Below the pieces are notes generated by a model. That model did no database searches, was not told the origin of the DNA, and saw nothing but the letters and a program-made list of their open reading frames with translations. From the NCBI RefSeq assembly GCF_001278755.1, contig NZ_CP012601.1, forward strand, positions 2,604,001-2,668,000: a DNA stretch of 64,000 bases, read 5' to 3'. Positions within the stretch are counted from its first letter, which is position 1. Every line of letters begins with the position of its first letter. Made by a program: the position numbers and the translations under genes. Below, one piece after another: positions 26,148 through 34,489 of the stretch. Source of the DNA: Bacillus sp. FJAT-22090 (GTDB lineage Bacteria; Bacillota; Bacilli; Bacillales_A; Planococcaceae).

Positions 26148-27296
26148 TTATAACCCTAAATTTTTTGCAATGATTACCTTCATAATTTCGTTAGTACCTG
26201 CGTAAATAGAGGCGACTGGTATATCACGATATCTTCTTGCTATTTTGTATTCTTCCATATAGCCATAGCCTCCATGTAATTGCATGCACTCTACGGAAAT
26301 TTCACGAGCCGTTTCAGTCAACCAATACTTAGCCATTGACACCTTTGTCACGACGTCTTTTCCAGCAAGATGATCCTCAATTAGTGACTCTAGGAATGAT
26401 TTCCCTAGCTCTATTTTTGTCGCCATCTCCGCTAGTTTAAATTGTGTATTTTGAAAGGATGACACAGCGTTACCAAATGCTTTACGAGATTTCACATATT
26501 CCATAGTTATTTCCAACATATCCTCGGAAGCAATTTGTGCTGTAATAGCAACTACTAGCCTTTCTTGTTGTAGTTTTTCCATCAAATAACTAAAGCCATG
26601 CCCTTCTTCTCCAATTAAATTACCAATTGGTACTCGACAATCCTCGAAATATAATTCGGCAGTGTCTTGTGCGTGAAGTCCTACTTTATCAAGTTTTCGA
26701 CCTTTTGTAAAACCGGGAGTTCCTTCTTCTACCATGAGCAGACTTATACCTTTATGTTTTGGTTCTGCTTTTGGATTTGTTTTAACAACAACCAAAAATA
26801 AACTTCCGTTAATACCATTTGTGATAAACGTCTTTTGACCATTCAACACATAGTGCTCATCATCCAAAATAGCAGTCGTTTGAACATTAGCTAGGTCAGA
26901 TCCGGTTCCTGGCTCGGTCATTGCGATGGCTGTAATCGAATCACCTGATATACAATTGGGGAGCCAACGCTGCTTTTGTTCCTTTGATCCAAAAGACTCA
27001 ATATATGGAACGACGATATCATTATGTAGACCGACTCCTACTAAACTAGTCCCTACTCTCTCTAACTCCTCAGAAATAATTACACTATAACTAAAATCTA
27101 GCCCTAGTCCTCCAAATTCCTCTTCCACTTGGGGGCAGAGAAATCCCATCTCTCCTAGCCTCTTCCAAAAAGAAATAGGAATCGCTTTTTGTTTCTCCCA
27201 AGTATCGTAAAAGGGGACAGCTTCTTTTTGAAGGAACTTCCGAAGCGATTGACGAAATATTTCATGGTCTTCCGTTTCAAAACGATACCTTGCCAA
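26148..27296 (-). CDS. Acyl-CoA dehydrogenase, long-chain (LCAD)-like
   Basis: A 382-residue FAD enzyme with 'AMTEPGTGSD' (125-134) and 'KTFITNG'. The usual C-terminal Glu of medium-chain enzymes is replaced ('IYAGTNEIMK'). A Glu occurs instead in 'QQER' (Glu245), the position used by long-chain and isovaleryl-CoA dehydrogenases. The second TTG (27296) is preferred to the one at 27302 because the ribosome site AGGGGGG nearly touches the first. Last gene of an operon with a thiolase and a type II hydroxyacyl-CoA dehydrogenase; it catalyses the first oxidation step. Substrate not resolved. Confidence 0.84.
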   Translation of the reverse strand: MARYRFETEDHEIFRQSLRKFLQKEAVPFYDTWEKQKAIPISFWKRLGEMGFLCPQVEEEFGGLGLDFSYSVIISEELERVGTSLVGVGLHNDIVVPYIESFGSKEQKQRWLPNCISGDSITAIAMTEPGTGSDLANVQTTAILDDEHYVLNGQKTFITNGINGSLFLVVVKTNPKAEPKHKGISLLMVEEGTPGFTKGRKLDKVGLHAQDTAELYFEDCRVPIGNLIGEEGHGFSYLMEKLQQERLVVAITAQIASEDMLEITMEYVKSRKAFGNAVSSFQNTQFKLAEMATKIELGKSFLESLIEDHLAGKDVVTKVSMAKYWLTETAREISVECMQLHGGYGYMEEYKIARRYRDIPVASIYAGTNEIMKVIIAKNLGL

Positions 27297-27309
27297 ATTC
27301 AATCCCCCC

Positions 27310-28461
27310 TTATTCTATCCGTTCAATAATAGTTGCATTGGCCATTCCCATGCCTTCACAAATGGCTAGAAGCCCATAACGACCACCAGTACGTTCTAAT
27401 CTATGCAAAATAGTTACTAAAAGCTTCGCTCCTGTTGCTCCCAATGGATGTCCTAGTGCGATTGCTCCTCCATCTGGATTTAATTTTTTTGGATCCGCCC
27501 CTGTCTCTTTCAACCAAACAAGTGGAACTTGGGCAAATGCCTCATTTACCTCATATGTGTCTATGTCGCCAATCGTCAGTCCAGCCTTTAACAAAGCTTT
27601 TTTAGTAGCTTCAATTGGACCCGTTAGCATTAGCGTAGGATCTGATCCTGTTACACTTCTAGCAACAATGCGTGCTTTTGGTCTTAGGCCGAGTTGGTTT
27701 GCCCTTTCTTGAGACATAAGCAAAACAGCAGAAGCACCATCACTCATTTGACTCGCATTCCCTGCAGTAATTACGCCTTCCTCATCAAATACCGTTTTTA
27801 ATTGATTTAGTACTTCTGGCGATGAACCATCCCTTGGCCCTTCATCAATATCAACTATTTTGACGCTACCATCTTCTTGAAGTATTTCAATCGGCACGAT
27901 TTCTTTTTTAAAGTGACCATTCTTAATTGCTTCTAATGCTTTTTTATGACTATCAGAAGAATATTGATCCAGCTCATTCCGTGTTAAATTCCACTTCTTT
28001 ACCATTCTTTCTGAAGATAATCCTTGATTGATAATTTCATATTTTTCGGTTAGTTTAGAACTCGGTTTAGTATCTCCAATATTTGAAAACATAGGCTCCC
28101 GCGTCATACTTTCTACGCCTCCAGCAATCACAATGTCCATATCACCAGATGCGATTGCTTGTGAAGCAAAATGAACCGCTTGCTGACTGGAGCCGCATTG
28201 TCTATCGATTGTTACACCCGGCACGTGAATTGGAAATCCTGCAATCAACGCTGCAGTTCTTGCAATATTACCACCTTGTTCTCCTGATTGGGTGACACAT
28301 CCTAAGATTACATCCTCCACTTCCGCCTTATCTAAACCTATACGTGTTACAAGCTCATCTAGAACAACTGCTGCAAGTTCGTCCGATCTATAATTAGCAT
28401 AAACCCCTTTTCTACGCCCTACCGCTGTTCGAACACCGTCTACTATTACGACTTCCCTCAT
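27310..28461 (-). CDS. Acetyl-CoA acyltransferase (thiolase)
   Basis: A 383-residue thiolase with the acyl-binding nucleophile Cys89 in 'IDRQCGSSQQA', the active-site His in 'ALGHPLGATGAK' and a C-terminal 'CEGMGMANA' Cys. The ATG at 28461 has AAGGGTGG upstream; the longer frame adds twelve unsupported residues. It cleaves 3-ketoacyl-CoA with CoA in beta-oxidation, or in branched-chain amino-acid breakdown given the neighbouring short-chain dehydrogenase. An enoyl-CoA hydratase, needed between the dehydrogenases, is absent from this operon and must be encoded elsewhere. Confidence 0.88.
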   Translation of the reverse strand: MREVVIVDGVRTAVGRRKGVYANYRSDELAAVVLDELVTRIGLDKAEVEDVILGCVTQSGEQGGNIARTAALIAGFPIHVPGVTIDRQCGSSQQAVHFASQAIASGDMDIVIAGGVESMTREPMFSNIGDTKPSSKLTEKYEIINQGLSSERMVKKWNLTRNELDQYSSDSHKKALEAIKNGHFKKEIVPIEILQEDGSVKIVDIDEGPRDGSSPEVLNQLKTVFDEEGVITAGNASQMSDGASAVLLMSQERANQLGLRPKARIVARSVTGSDPTLMLTGPIEATKKALLKAGLTIGDIDTYEVNEAFAQVPLVWLKETGADPKKLNPDGGAIALGHPLGATGAKLLVTILHRLERTGGRYGLLAICEGMGMANATIIERIE

Positions 28462-28505
28462 TATTCTGTCCACCCTTCTTTGTAAGTAACCTTCCAAACT
28501 AGTAC

Positions 28506-29276
28506 TTATCTCGGTGACATTCTAATCCCACCATCAAGACGAATCACCTCACCATTAATATACTCATTTTCGATGATGAACTTTACTAGTGATGCATACT
28601 CATCTGGTCGTCCTAACCGTTTTGGAAACTCGACCATCGACTCTAATTTTTCCACTACTTTATCTGGTAAAGACGCTGCCATTGGTGTGCGGAATAATCC
28701 TGGAGCAATCGTATTTATTCTTATTCCATAAGAAGACAAATCACGTGCAATAGGTAATGTCATTCCAGCTACCCCTGCCTTACTTGCACCATAAGCCGCT
28801 TGCCCCATTTGACCATCAAAAGCTGCAACAGATGCAGTATTAATAATGATTCCACGTTCTCCCCCAACAGTTAGAGGCTCGTTTTTTGTCATTTCTGCTG
28901 CAGCTAGCCTTAAAACATTAAAAGTACCTATTAAGTTAATATCAATTACTTGCTTAAAATTTTCTAAAGGCATAGCACCTGAGCGCCCAATTGTTTTTTG
29001 AGGCGTTCCAACCCCCGCACAATTAATACAAATGTGAATAGCTCCGTGTCGCTCGATTGTATGTTGAATGGCTGACTGCACTGATTCTGGATCGGACACA
29101 TTTACAATGAAATAAAATACGTTTTGACCCAGCTCATCACATGCTTTTTTTGCATTGATTTCATTAATATCAAGTATTACAACCTTGGCTCCTTGCTCTA
29201 CTAAACTTGTAACTGTTCCTAGCCCTAAACCAGATGCACCACCAGTTACGACCGCTATTTTCCCTTTAATATTCAT
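28506..29276 (-). CDS. 3-hydroxyacyl-CoA dehydrogenase type II (HSD17B10-like SDR)
   Basis: A 256-residue short-chain dehydrogenase with TGGASGLG near the N-terminus, 'NTASVAAFDGQMGQAAYGASK' (catalytic Ser, Tyr and Lys; listed in part) and 'APGLFRTPM'. The unusually specific 'GQAAY.ASK', 'FPKRLGRPDEYA' and 'INGEVIRLDGGIRM' motifs are those of the HSD17B10 branch. That branch oxidises 3-hydroxyacyl-CoA and 2-methyl-3-hydroxybutyryl-CoA. First gene of the three-gene operon. The ATG at 29276 is spaced best from GGGGTG; two other near starts exist. An isoleucine-degradation role is plausible but inferred. Confidence 0.83.
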   Translation of the reverse strand: MNIKGKIAVVTGGASGLGLGTVTSLVEQGAKVVILDINEINAKKACDELGQNVFYFIVNVSDPESVQSAIQHTIERHGAIHICINCAGVGTPQKTIGRSGAMPLENFKQVIDINLIGTFNVLRLAAAEMTKNEPLTVGGERGIIINTASVAAFDGQMGQAAYGASKAGVAGMTLPIARDLSSYGIRINTIAPGLFRTPMAASLPDKVVEKLESMVEFPKRLGRPDEYASLVKFIIENEYINGEVIRLDGGIRMSPR

Positions 29277-29651
29277 ATTCATCACCCCAGAATTTTTTTT
29301 ATAAGACGGATATTCCTAATTAAAAGCTTGTAAGTAAACTATAACTCTTTTTATATTATATTTCTAATTATTCTAATAATTTAAGCGAGATTAATCTATG
29401 AAATGACTCTGAAATTTATTACGGATGATTTTTCACTTTGTAAGATGCAACTTAGAGCGTACCAAGCGGCTGGAAGGGCACGAATGCCAGTCTTGATAAG
29501 AAATAAAGTAGAATTCTATTAATGTATTGTCAATCTATTATTTTGAAAGCAGATGTAGAATTCCATCTTTGATAAAATTGTTTCTACGGCCAGAGGAGGC
29601 TCAGAGTGAGGCAAGCGCCTCCGCTCCACTATCATCAGAGCAATAAAATAC
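29277..29651. other. Intergenic stretch with a degraded GC-rich repeat
   Basis: The promoter of the beta-oxidation operon lies at the left. Around 29450-29640 is GC-rich sequence with GGCTGGAAGGGC, GAGGAGGCTCAGAG and AGGCAAGCGCCTCCGCTCC motifs, like a worn version of the repeat modules. I see no gene and no duplicated flanking hairpin. Confidence 0.4.
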
Positions 29652-29695
29652 AAAAAAATGCCAAGTTGAATAGTAAACTCAACTTGGCATTTTTT
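29652..29695. terminator. Bidirectional intrinsic terminator
   Basis: A 12-bp stem (ATGCCAAGTTGA and complement) with A and T runs on both sides ends the FMN reductase gene. Confidence 0.9.
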
Positions 29696-29711
29696 AGGTA
29701 TTTTATTTAAA

Positions 29712-30278
29712 TTAGCGAATTGTTTTTAAAGCGCCGCCCCATGCAAGAACTTCATCAAGCATTTGGTTTGCATTTGCTGCATGGTATTCAGCTGGTTTGA
29801 AAACGCTCATGTTTTCAAAATCAGACATAAGTGAGAATGTCACTGCAGTACGAACGTCTGCTACAGAAAGTTCACCTAAGATTAAACGAAGATTTTCATG
29901 TGCACGTGTACCACCTAAGCTACCGTAACCTACCATACCAGCTACTTTGTTTGCAACTTCAGGTTTAAGGTAATCAAGTGCATTTTTAAGAGCTCCACCA
30001 ATTGCATGATTATACTCAGGTGCTACAAAAATGAAACCATCGAATGAAGCCATTTTGTCTGACCAAGATTTAATTGCTGTATTAGCAGCATCTTGTCTAT
30101 CTGCAGGAAGTTCTTCCCCTAAGAATGGTAATTTGTAATCTACAAGGTCTACTAACTCATAATCTGCATCGTTGCGTTTTGTAGCAAAGTCATACATCCA
30201 TTTAGAAACTGCTTCCGCATTACGTCCTTGACGTACACTACCAACTACGATACCAATTCTTAATTTTTCTACTGTCAT
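29712..30278 (-). CDS. NAD(P)H-dependent FMN reductase / quinone reductase-like
   Basis: The 188-residue flavodoxin-like protein has the FMN phosphate loop 'GSVRQGRNA' near residue 12, 'PEYNHAIGGALKNALDYL' binding the flavin ring and 'GYGSLGGTRAHENLR'. It reduces FMN, azo dyes or quinones with NAD(P)H. The ATG at 30278 follows a strong GAGGAGG. An in-frame ATG at 30329 would add 'MGFIDKLFGRTKEEEIV' but has only a distant ribosome site. A perfect MhqR-like palindrome 48 bp upstream of 30329 suggests shared control with the dioxygenase operon. Confidence 0.85.
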   Translation of the reverse strand: MTVEKLRIGIVVGSVRQGRNAEAVSKWMYDFATKRNDADYELVDLVDYKLPFLGEELPADRQDAANTAIKSWSDKMASFDGFIFVAPEYNHAIGGALKNALDYLKPEVANKVAGMVGYGSLGGTRAHENLRLILGELSVADVRTAVTFSLMSDFENMSVFKPAEYHAANANQMLDEVLAWGGALKTIR

Positions 30279-30376
30279 TACTATTTCCTCCTCTTTGGTT
30301 CTACCAAATAATTTGTCTATAAAACCCATAACCTAATCACTACCTCTACTTTGAATTAATATATCTCATTATGACA

Positions 30377-30394
30377 TATTTTGAATTCAAAATA
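30377..30394. promoter_or_regulatory. MhqR-type palindrome before the FMN reductase
   Basis: TATTTTGAATTCAAAATA is a perfect 18-bp palindrome differing from the site at 26048 mainly by one symmetric pair. It lies just upstream of a CATAAT-like box on the minus strand. Confidence 0.55.
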
Positions 30395-30563
30395 ACTATA
30401 AATTATATTTTTGAAAGTGTCAATTCTTCTGCCTATTCTACAAATTTTTCTCTCAAGACACTTTTTAAACGTCTTACTCTGAGTATGTACCTCCAGAAAT
30501 AGCGAGGAATATCAGGAAATATCTGAGTTTAAAGGTATAAATCATTATGGAATAGTTGCCAAT

Positions 30564-30593
30564 AAAAAAACCTCACTAATAGTGAGGTTTTTA
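30564..30593. terminator. Intrinsic terminator of the DUF2935 gene
   Basis: The stem AACCTCAC/GTGAGGTT is flanked by an A run and a T run, so it works on either strand, and overlaps the DUF2935 stop codon. Confidence 0.85.
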
Positions 30594-31352
30594 TGTGGTC
30601 GCTAGCTTTGTTAAATAATAGGTCTCTTCTCTCGCCATATGATCAGCCATGAGCGGCGTAAAAGTTCCAAGAGCTTCTTTTTTTATTCTCATTTCTTCTA
30701 ATTCCTTTAGAAACATCTTAAATATTTTCATTTCTAATTCTACATCATCGTGGAATTTATCTAAGGCTGGAAACTTTTCAATATTGGTACGTAAATAACC
30801 AGCAAATTCAACTGCTTTCAAATAGAAGTCTTCCCATTCCTTCATAAATTGTTGACCTTTTTCTTTTAGTTTTTTCTCTACACTATCCAAATTTGCATCT
30901 ATTGCACCTGCGTGACCGGCAGCATCTAATAGCCATAGTAAATCATGGTGCAGTAGATGTACAATAGGAACGTTCTCACCCTTTTCTAAGTAGGAAAACA
31001 CACGTATCGCTTCTTCTACTTCATTGACCATATGATTGATGAAAGTTGGTGGCAAAGCGATTTTAATATTACCAACTAAGTGTTCTTTTAATAAATATAA
31101 TTTAAATGCACGTATTTTTTCACTTGATGTTTTCGCCTTAGCGGCCAAAGTTATTAATTCCTGTTTCGATAAGGATTGTTTGGAAGTAGTAAGTAACTGG
31201 CTAAATCTTTTAATAAATGAACTTGCAGCATCAATTTTTTCCTTCTCACTTGGAGCCAATGAATCATGAATAAATCTTCCGTGGTCCTCCAACACTTTTA
31301 ACCAGAAATGAAGTTCATACAGCGCTGACTCTTCGAATGTTTTTCCCAGCAA
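30591..31352 (-). CDS. DUF2935 family protein
   Basis: A 253-residue, all-helical soluble protein with two hemerythrin-like four-helix halves. Conserved acidic and histidine residues appear in 'YELHFWLKVLEDHGRFIHD' (13-31), 'HHDLLWLLDAAGHAG' (middle) and 'MADHMAREETYYL' near the end. These fit a metal-binding site, as found in DUF2935 structures. It begins at a TTG after GGGAGGG. The cellular role is unknown. Single gene, divergent from the carrier gene. Confidence 0.83.
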   Translation of the reverse strand: MLGKTFEESALYELHFWLKVLEDHGRFIHDSLAPSEKEKIDAASSFIKRFSQLLTTSKQSLSKQELITLAAKAKTSSEKIRAFKLYLLKEHLVGNIKIALPPTFINHMVNEVEEAIRVFSYLEKGENVPIVHLLHHDLLWLLDAAGHAGAIDANLDSVEKKLKEKGQQFMKEWEDFYLKAVEFAGYLRTNIEKFPALDKFHDDVELEMKIFKMFLKELEEMRIKKEALGTFTPLMADHMAREETYYLTKLATT

Positions 31353-31467
31353 AAACCCTCCCCCTTTTTGACACTCTTACTATATATGCCAATGCCCAGT
31401 ATAAATTACTAGAAGTTATTGCCATTACCTAATATATAAATGTAATATATTTGTAGAGGTGAGTTTT

Positions 31468-32373
31468 TTGGAATTAATTTTAATTATTTTACCGGTATTT
31501 TTAATATTTTTTATTGGCTATATGGGACAAAGATTAATTGGCTTTGACATTAAATCTATATCCAGTGCCGCACTTTATTTGATGTCCCCATTCTTAGCTT
31601 TTCGGACATTTTATACGAATGAATTGACGATAGATTATTTCTATATTGTACTAGCTTGTTTATTGCTTACTTTTACACTATTGCTTGTTTCCTGGATAAC
31701 TGCTCGCATAATGAAAACTACTCGTCCTCAATATGCAGCAATCATACTTGGGGCAGTGTTTCCGAACAGTGGTAATTACGGGGCACCAGTTGTACTTTTT
31801 GCTTTAGGTGCTGTAGGGTTTGATTATGCCGTTGTTATTATGGTTTTACATGGCCTAATCATAAATACGTTTGGAATCTTTTTTGCTTCTCTTGGAGGAG
31901 AAGAAAAAGCTACTTGGAAGCAGTCTGTTCATAAAGTAATACGTATGCCAGTTATTTACACAGCTGTTGCAGGTATTGTTTTACAATTAACGTCCATTAC
32001 GATACCTCAAGTAATAATGGAAGGAATCAGCCTTGTAGCAGATGCTTCAATCCCAACTGTTATGCTTGTTCTTGGAATGCAGCTGGCAGTTATTTCTCGT
32101 AAAAAAGTAGCTTATCGTTTTGTTTCAGCTGTAACTGTTATACGAATGGTTGTATCACCTCTACTTGCAGTTGTAATTGTTTATTTCATGCCACTTAATG
32201 ATCTGATTAAAACAGTGTTTATCATACAAGCGGCAATGCCAACTGCAGCGAATACAACACTTCTTGCGCTCCAATTTGGCACTGAACCAGATCTCGTTTC
32301 TTTCACTACCTTTGTTACAACATTAATAAGTATAATCAGCATCCCACTCGTTCTATTTTTTTTAGGGGTATAA
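31468..32373 (+). CDS. AEC (auxin efflux carrier) family transporter
   Basis: A 301-residue membrane protein with ten predicted helices in two repeats. Family marks are 'FPNSGNYGAPVVLFALG' in the first half and 'MPTAANTTLLALQFG' in the second, the unwound crossing segments of the fold. AEC carriers export or exchange organic acids such as malate. The start is a TTG six bases after GAGGTG; the in-frame GTG at 31459 is inside that site. A second transporter gene follows after 28 bp and may be co-transcribed. Substrate unknown. Confidence 0.84.
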   Translation: MELILIILPVFLIFFIGYMGQRLIGFDIKSISSAALYLMSPFLAFRTFYTNELTIDYFYIVLACLLLTFTLLLVSWITARIMKTTRPQYAAIILGAVFPNSGNYGAPVVLFALGAVGFDYAVVIMVLHGLIINTFGIFFASLGGEEKATWKQSVHKVIRMPVIYTAVAGIVLQLTSITIPQVIMEGISLVADASIPTVMLVLGMQLAVISRKKVAYRFVSAVTVIRMVVSPLLAVVIVYFMPLNDLIKTVFIIQAAMPTAANTTLLALQFGTEPDLVSFTTFVTTLISIISIPLVLFFLGV

Positions 32374-32401
32374 ATTACATTTTGAGAAAAGGGTTTTGTT
32401 C

Positions 32402-33286
32402 ATGAATAGTGTTCCACCTATTGCATTACTAATAATCGCTACTCTACTATGGGGAGGGAATTTCGCATATGGACGAGCTGTTGCGGATGAATTACCTCCC
32501 TTTACATTTGCTTTTATAAGATGGTGCTTAGCATTTATCATCTTTTTACCAATTGTTTGGAACCCCTTGAAAAAGGAATGGAAGTTAATAAAGAGATATT
32601 GGCAAATTGTATTAGCAATGTCTTTAACGGGAATTGTAGGATTTACCGCATTTCTGTATTTAGCCCTGCATTATACAACATCTATAAATGCTTCCATAGT
32701 AAATACGACTACACCAATCCTTATCTATATCATATCTTTTGTTTTTTTTAAGGAGAGACTAAATAAAAATCAATTACTGGGTACGTTTGTTTCTTTGATA
32801 GGTCTGTTATGTATCATCTCCAAAGGTTCTTTTAAAAGTTTCCTTGAGTTGTCATTTAATAGAGGAGACTTGTTAGTAGTTACGGCCGTTATTTGTTGGA
32901 GCATTTATTCCATCTTAGTGAAACAATATTCACAAAGACTTCCCGTTCACTCTACCTTTCAAGTAACTATTTTAGTGGGAATCTTTATTCTATTTCCTTT
33001 TTTCCTTTACGAAACATGGAATCCAGCTATTAATGTAATCTGGTCTATAAAATCTATTTCTGCTATTTTCTATACAGGGATTTTTGCCTCCATCGTCGCC
33101 TTCCTCTCATGGAACACAGGAGTAGTGAAAATAGGAGCGAATAAAGCCGGCATTTATTTGAATTTAATACCTGTTTTTGCTACAGTATTCGCCGTTTTAT
33201 TCATTGAAGAATCTATTCAATTGTTCCATATAGTTGGAGGATTTTTCACCATATTGGGTGTTTACCTAACTAGTAAGAAGGGATAA
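32402..33286 (+). CDS. EamA / DMT-superfamily transporter
   Basis: A 294-residue protein with ten membrane helices in two EamA repeats; the first begins 'ALLIIATLLWGGNFAYGRAV' and the second near residue 155 ('LLVVTAVICWSIYSILVKQ'). Family members export amino acids and other metabolites. ATG 32402 is chosen over an upstream TTG because the AAAAGGG site is eight bases away. It lies 28 bp after the AEC gene and ends in a terminator overlapping its stop codon. Substrate cannot be predicted. Confidence 0.86.
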   Translation: MNSVPPIALLIIATLLWGGNFAYGRAVADELPPFTFAFIRWCLAFIIFLPIVWNPLKKEWKLIKRYWQIVLAMSLTGIVGFTAFLYLALHYTTSINASIVNTTTPILIYIISFVFFKERLNKNQLLGTFVSLIGLLCIISKGSFKSFLELSFNRGDLLVVTAVICWSIYSILVKQYSQRLPVHSTFQVTILVGIFILFPFFLYETWNPAINVIWSIKSISAIFYTGIFASIVAFLSWNTGVVKIGANKAGIYLNLIPVFATVFAVLFIEESIQLFHIVGGFFTILGVYLTSKKG

Positions 33287-33302
33287 TTCCCTTCTTTTTT
33301 TT
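33275..33302 (+). terminator. Intrinsic terminator
   Basis: The stem AAGAAGGG/CCCTTCTT contains the EamA stop codon in its loop and is followed by T residues. Confidence 0.85.
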
Positions 33303-33368
33303 GACGTTGTCCACTACGAATCAGACGAGCCTTTGCTCACATAGGATGAACAGAAGGAGTGATGTCAT

Positions 33369-33587
33369 TTGGACCGTTCAATGTTCCGAGGTAGTTACAA
33401 GCCTTATGTATCGCCAAGAGACCCCTGTCCACCTATGTTAGTAAAGAAATTTGTTTTACCTCCACAAGTTTACACAAACTTTCAACAACCTGGTCTCCCT
33501 CAATTTTCTCCTGAGGAAGCGCTCATGCATGGGTCCCTCTGGCCTGCATTTGTCGATGGATTTTTTCGGGAGGAGGGAATTTCATGA
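33369..33587 (+). CDS. cotJA: Spore coat protein CotJA
   Basis: A 72-residue Pro-rich protein with the CotJA pattern 'YKPYVSPRDPCPPM', 'FVLPPQVYTNFQQPGLPQF' and 'ALMHGSLWPAF'. The start is a TTG nine bases after GGAG; an in-frame ATG four codons on is a poorer alternative. CotJA, B and C are coat proteins made in the mother cell during sporulation. The upstream CATAGGAT could be a sigma-E -10 element, but I cannot see a clear -35. The stop overlaps the cotJB start by four bases. Confidence 0.9.
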   Translation: MDRSMFRGSYKPYVSPRDPCPPMLVKKFVLPPQVYTNFQQPGLPQFSPEEALMHGSLWPAFVDGFFREEGIS

Positions 33588-33850
33588 ATGTGTATGACGA
33601 TGAGTGGAACTTGTTGAAAAAAGTGCAGCAACTGGATTTTGTCGTAGTGGAGCTAACCTTATATACCGATACACATCCAGATGATGAGGACGCACGAAAT
33701 CAGTGGAGAGACGCAATAAAGGAAGCAGCTAGAGTTCGTAGACACTATGAAAGTAAATACGGACCACTTTCATTAACATCGGTCCCTTCCAAACAAGCAA
33801 TTGAAGTCGGCTGGCAATGGAATTCACCTCCATGGCCATGGCAACGATGA
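33584..33850 (+). CDS. cotJB: Spore coat protein CotJB
   Basis: An 88-residue protein with the CotJB signature 'LLKKVQQLDFVVVELTLYTD' and 'THPDDEDA', ending 'GWQWNSPPWPWQR'. It is translated from an ATG overlapping the cotJA stop, with GGAGG in the cotJA 3' end. It is a small inner-coat component known from B. subtilis to be needed with CotJC; no enzymatic motif is present. Confidence 0.93.
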   Translation: MNVYDDEWNLLKKVQQLDFVVVELTLYTDTHPDDEDARNQWRDAIKEAARVRRHYESKYGPLSLTSVPSKQAIEVGWQWNSPPWPWQR

Positions 33851-33865
33851 GAAAGGGGAAACGCC

Positions 33866-34435
33866 ATGTGGGTTTATGAAAAAAAACTGCTTTATCCAGT
33901 GGAAGTAACTACATGTAATCCTATGCTTGCTAGGTATTTAATGGAGCAATATGGTGGTGCTGATGGAGAACTCGCTGCCGCTCTACGATATATGAATCAA
34001 CGGTACACGGTTCCAGATAAAGTAATTGGTCTTCTTACGGATATTTCGACAGAGGAATTTTCTCACCTGGAAATGCTTGCAACGATGATTTATAAATTAA
34101 CGAAAGACGCGACACCAGAGCAACTAGAAAAAGCTGGTCTTGGCGCCCACTTTGTTAATCATGGCCATGCACTATTTTATGAAAATGCGGGAGGAGTGCC
34201 ATTTAGAACGGAATATATCCAGGCAAAAGGAGATCCAATTGCAGATTTATATGAAGACATTGCAGCGGAGGAAAAAGCACGCGCAACCTATCAATGGTTA
34301 ATCGATATCTCCGATGACCCTGGCGTTAGTGATGCTTTAAGATTTTTAAGAGAAAGAGAAAATATTCACTCTCTCCGCTTCCGGGAAGCAGTAGAGATGA
34401 TAAAAGACGAAAGAGACCGCAAAAAAGTATTCTAA
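33866..34435 (+). CDS. cotJC: Spore coat protein CotJC, manganese-catalase family
   Basis: A 189-residue protein of the ferritin-like Mn-catalase fold. The di-metal ligands are visible: Glu in 'GGADGELAAALRYMNQRY', 'TEEFSHLEMLATMI' (Glu and His), and 'EDIAAEEKARATYQWL' followed by 'RERENIHSLRF'. It is shorter than cytosolic Mn-catalases, as usual for CotJC. Catalase activity in the coat is possible but not demonstrated by sequence. The ATG has an AAAGGGG site 15 bp after cotJB. Last gene of the operon. Confidence 0.93.
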   Translation: MWVYEKKLLYPVEVTTCNPMLARYLMEQYGGADGELAAALRYMNQRYTVPDKVIGLLTDISTEEFSHLEMLATMIYKLTKDATPEQLEKAGLGAHFVNHGHALFYENAGGVPFRTEYIQAKGDPIADLYEDIAAEEKARATYQWLIDISDDPGVSDALRFLRERENIHSLRFREAVEMIKDERDRKKVF

Positions 34436-34440
34436 ATTGC

Positions 34441-34483
34441 TACAGGAGTATTGCAGGTGCCTGGCACCCGTAATACTCCTGTA
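34441..34483. repeat. Palindromic repeat with GGTGCC core (copy 1)
   Basis: A 43-bp foldback with 21-bp arms, 19 pairs matching, centred on GGTGCCTGGCACC, between convergent cotJC and a diguanylate cyclase. No T-tract follows, although it might still stop transcripts. Confidence 0.75.
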
Positions 34484-34489
34484 ATACCC

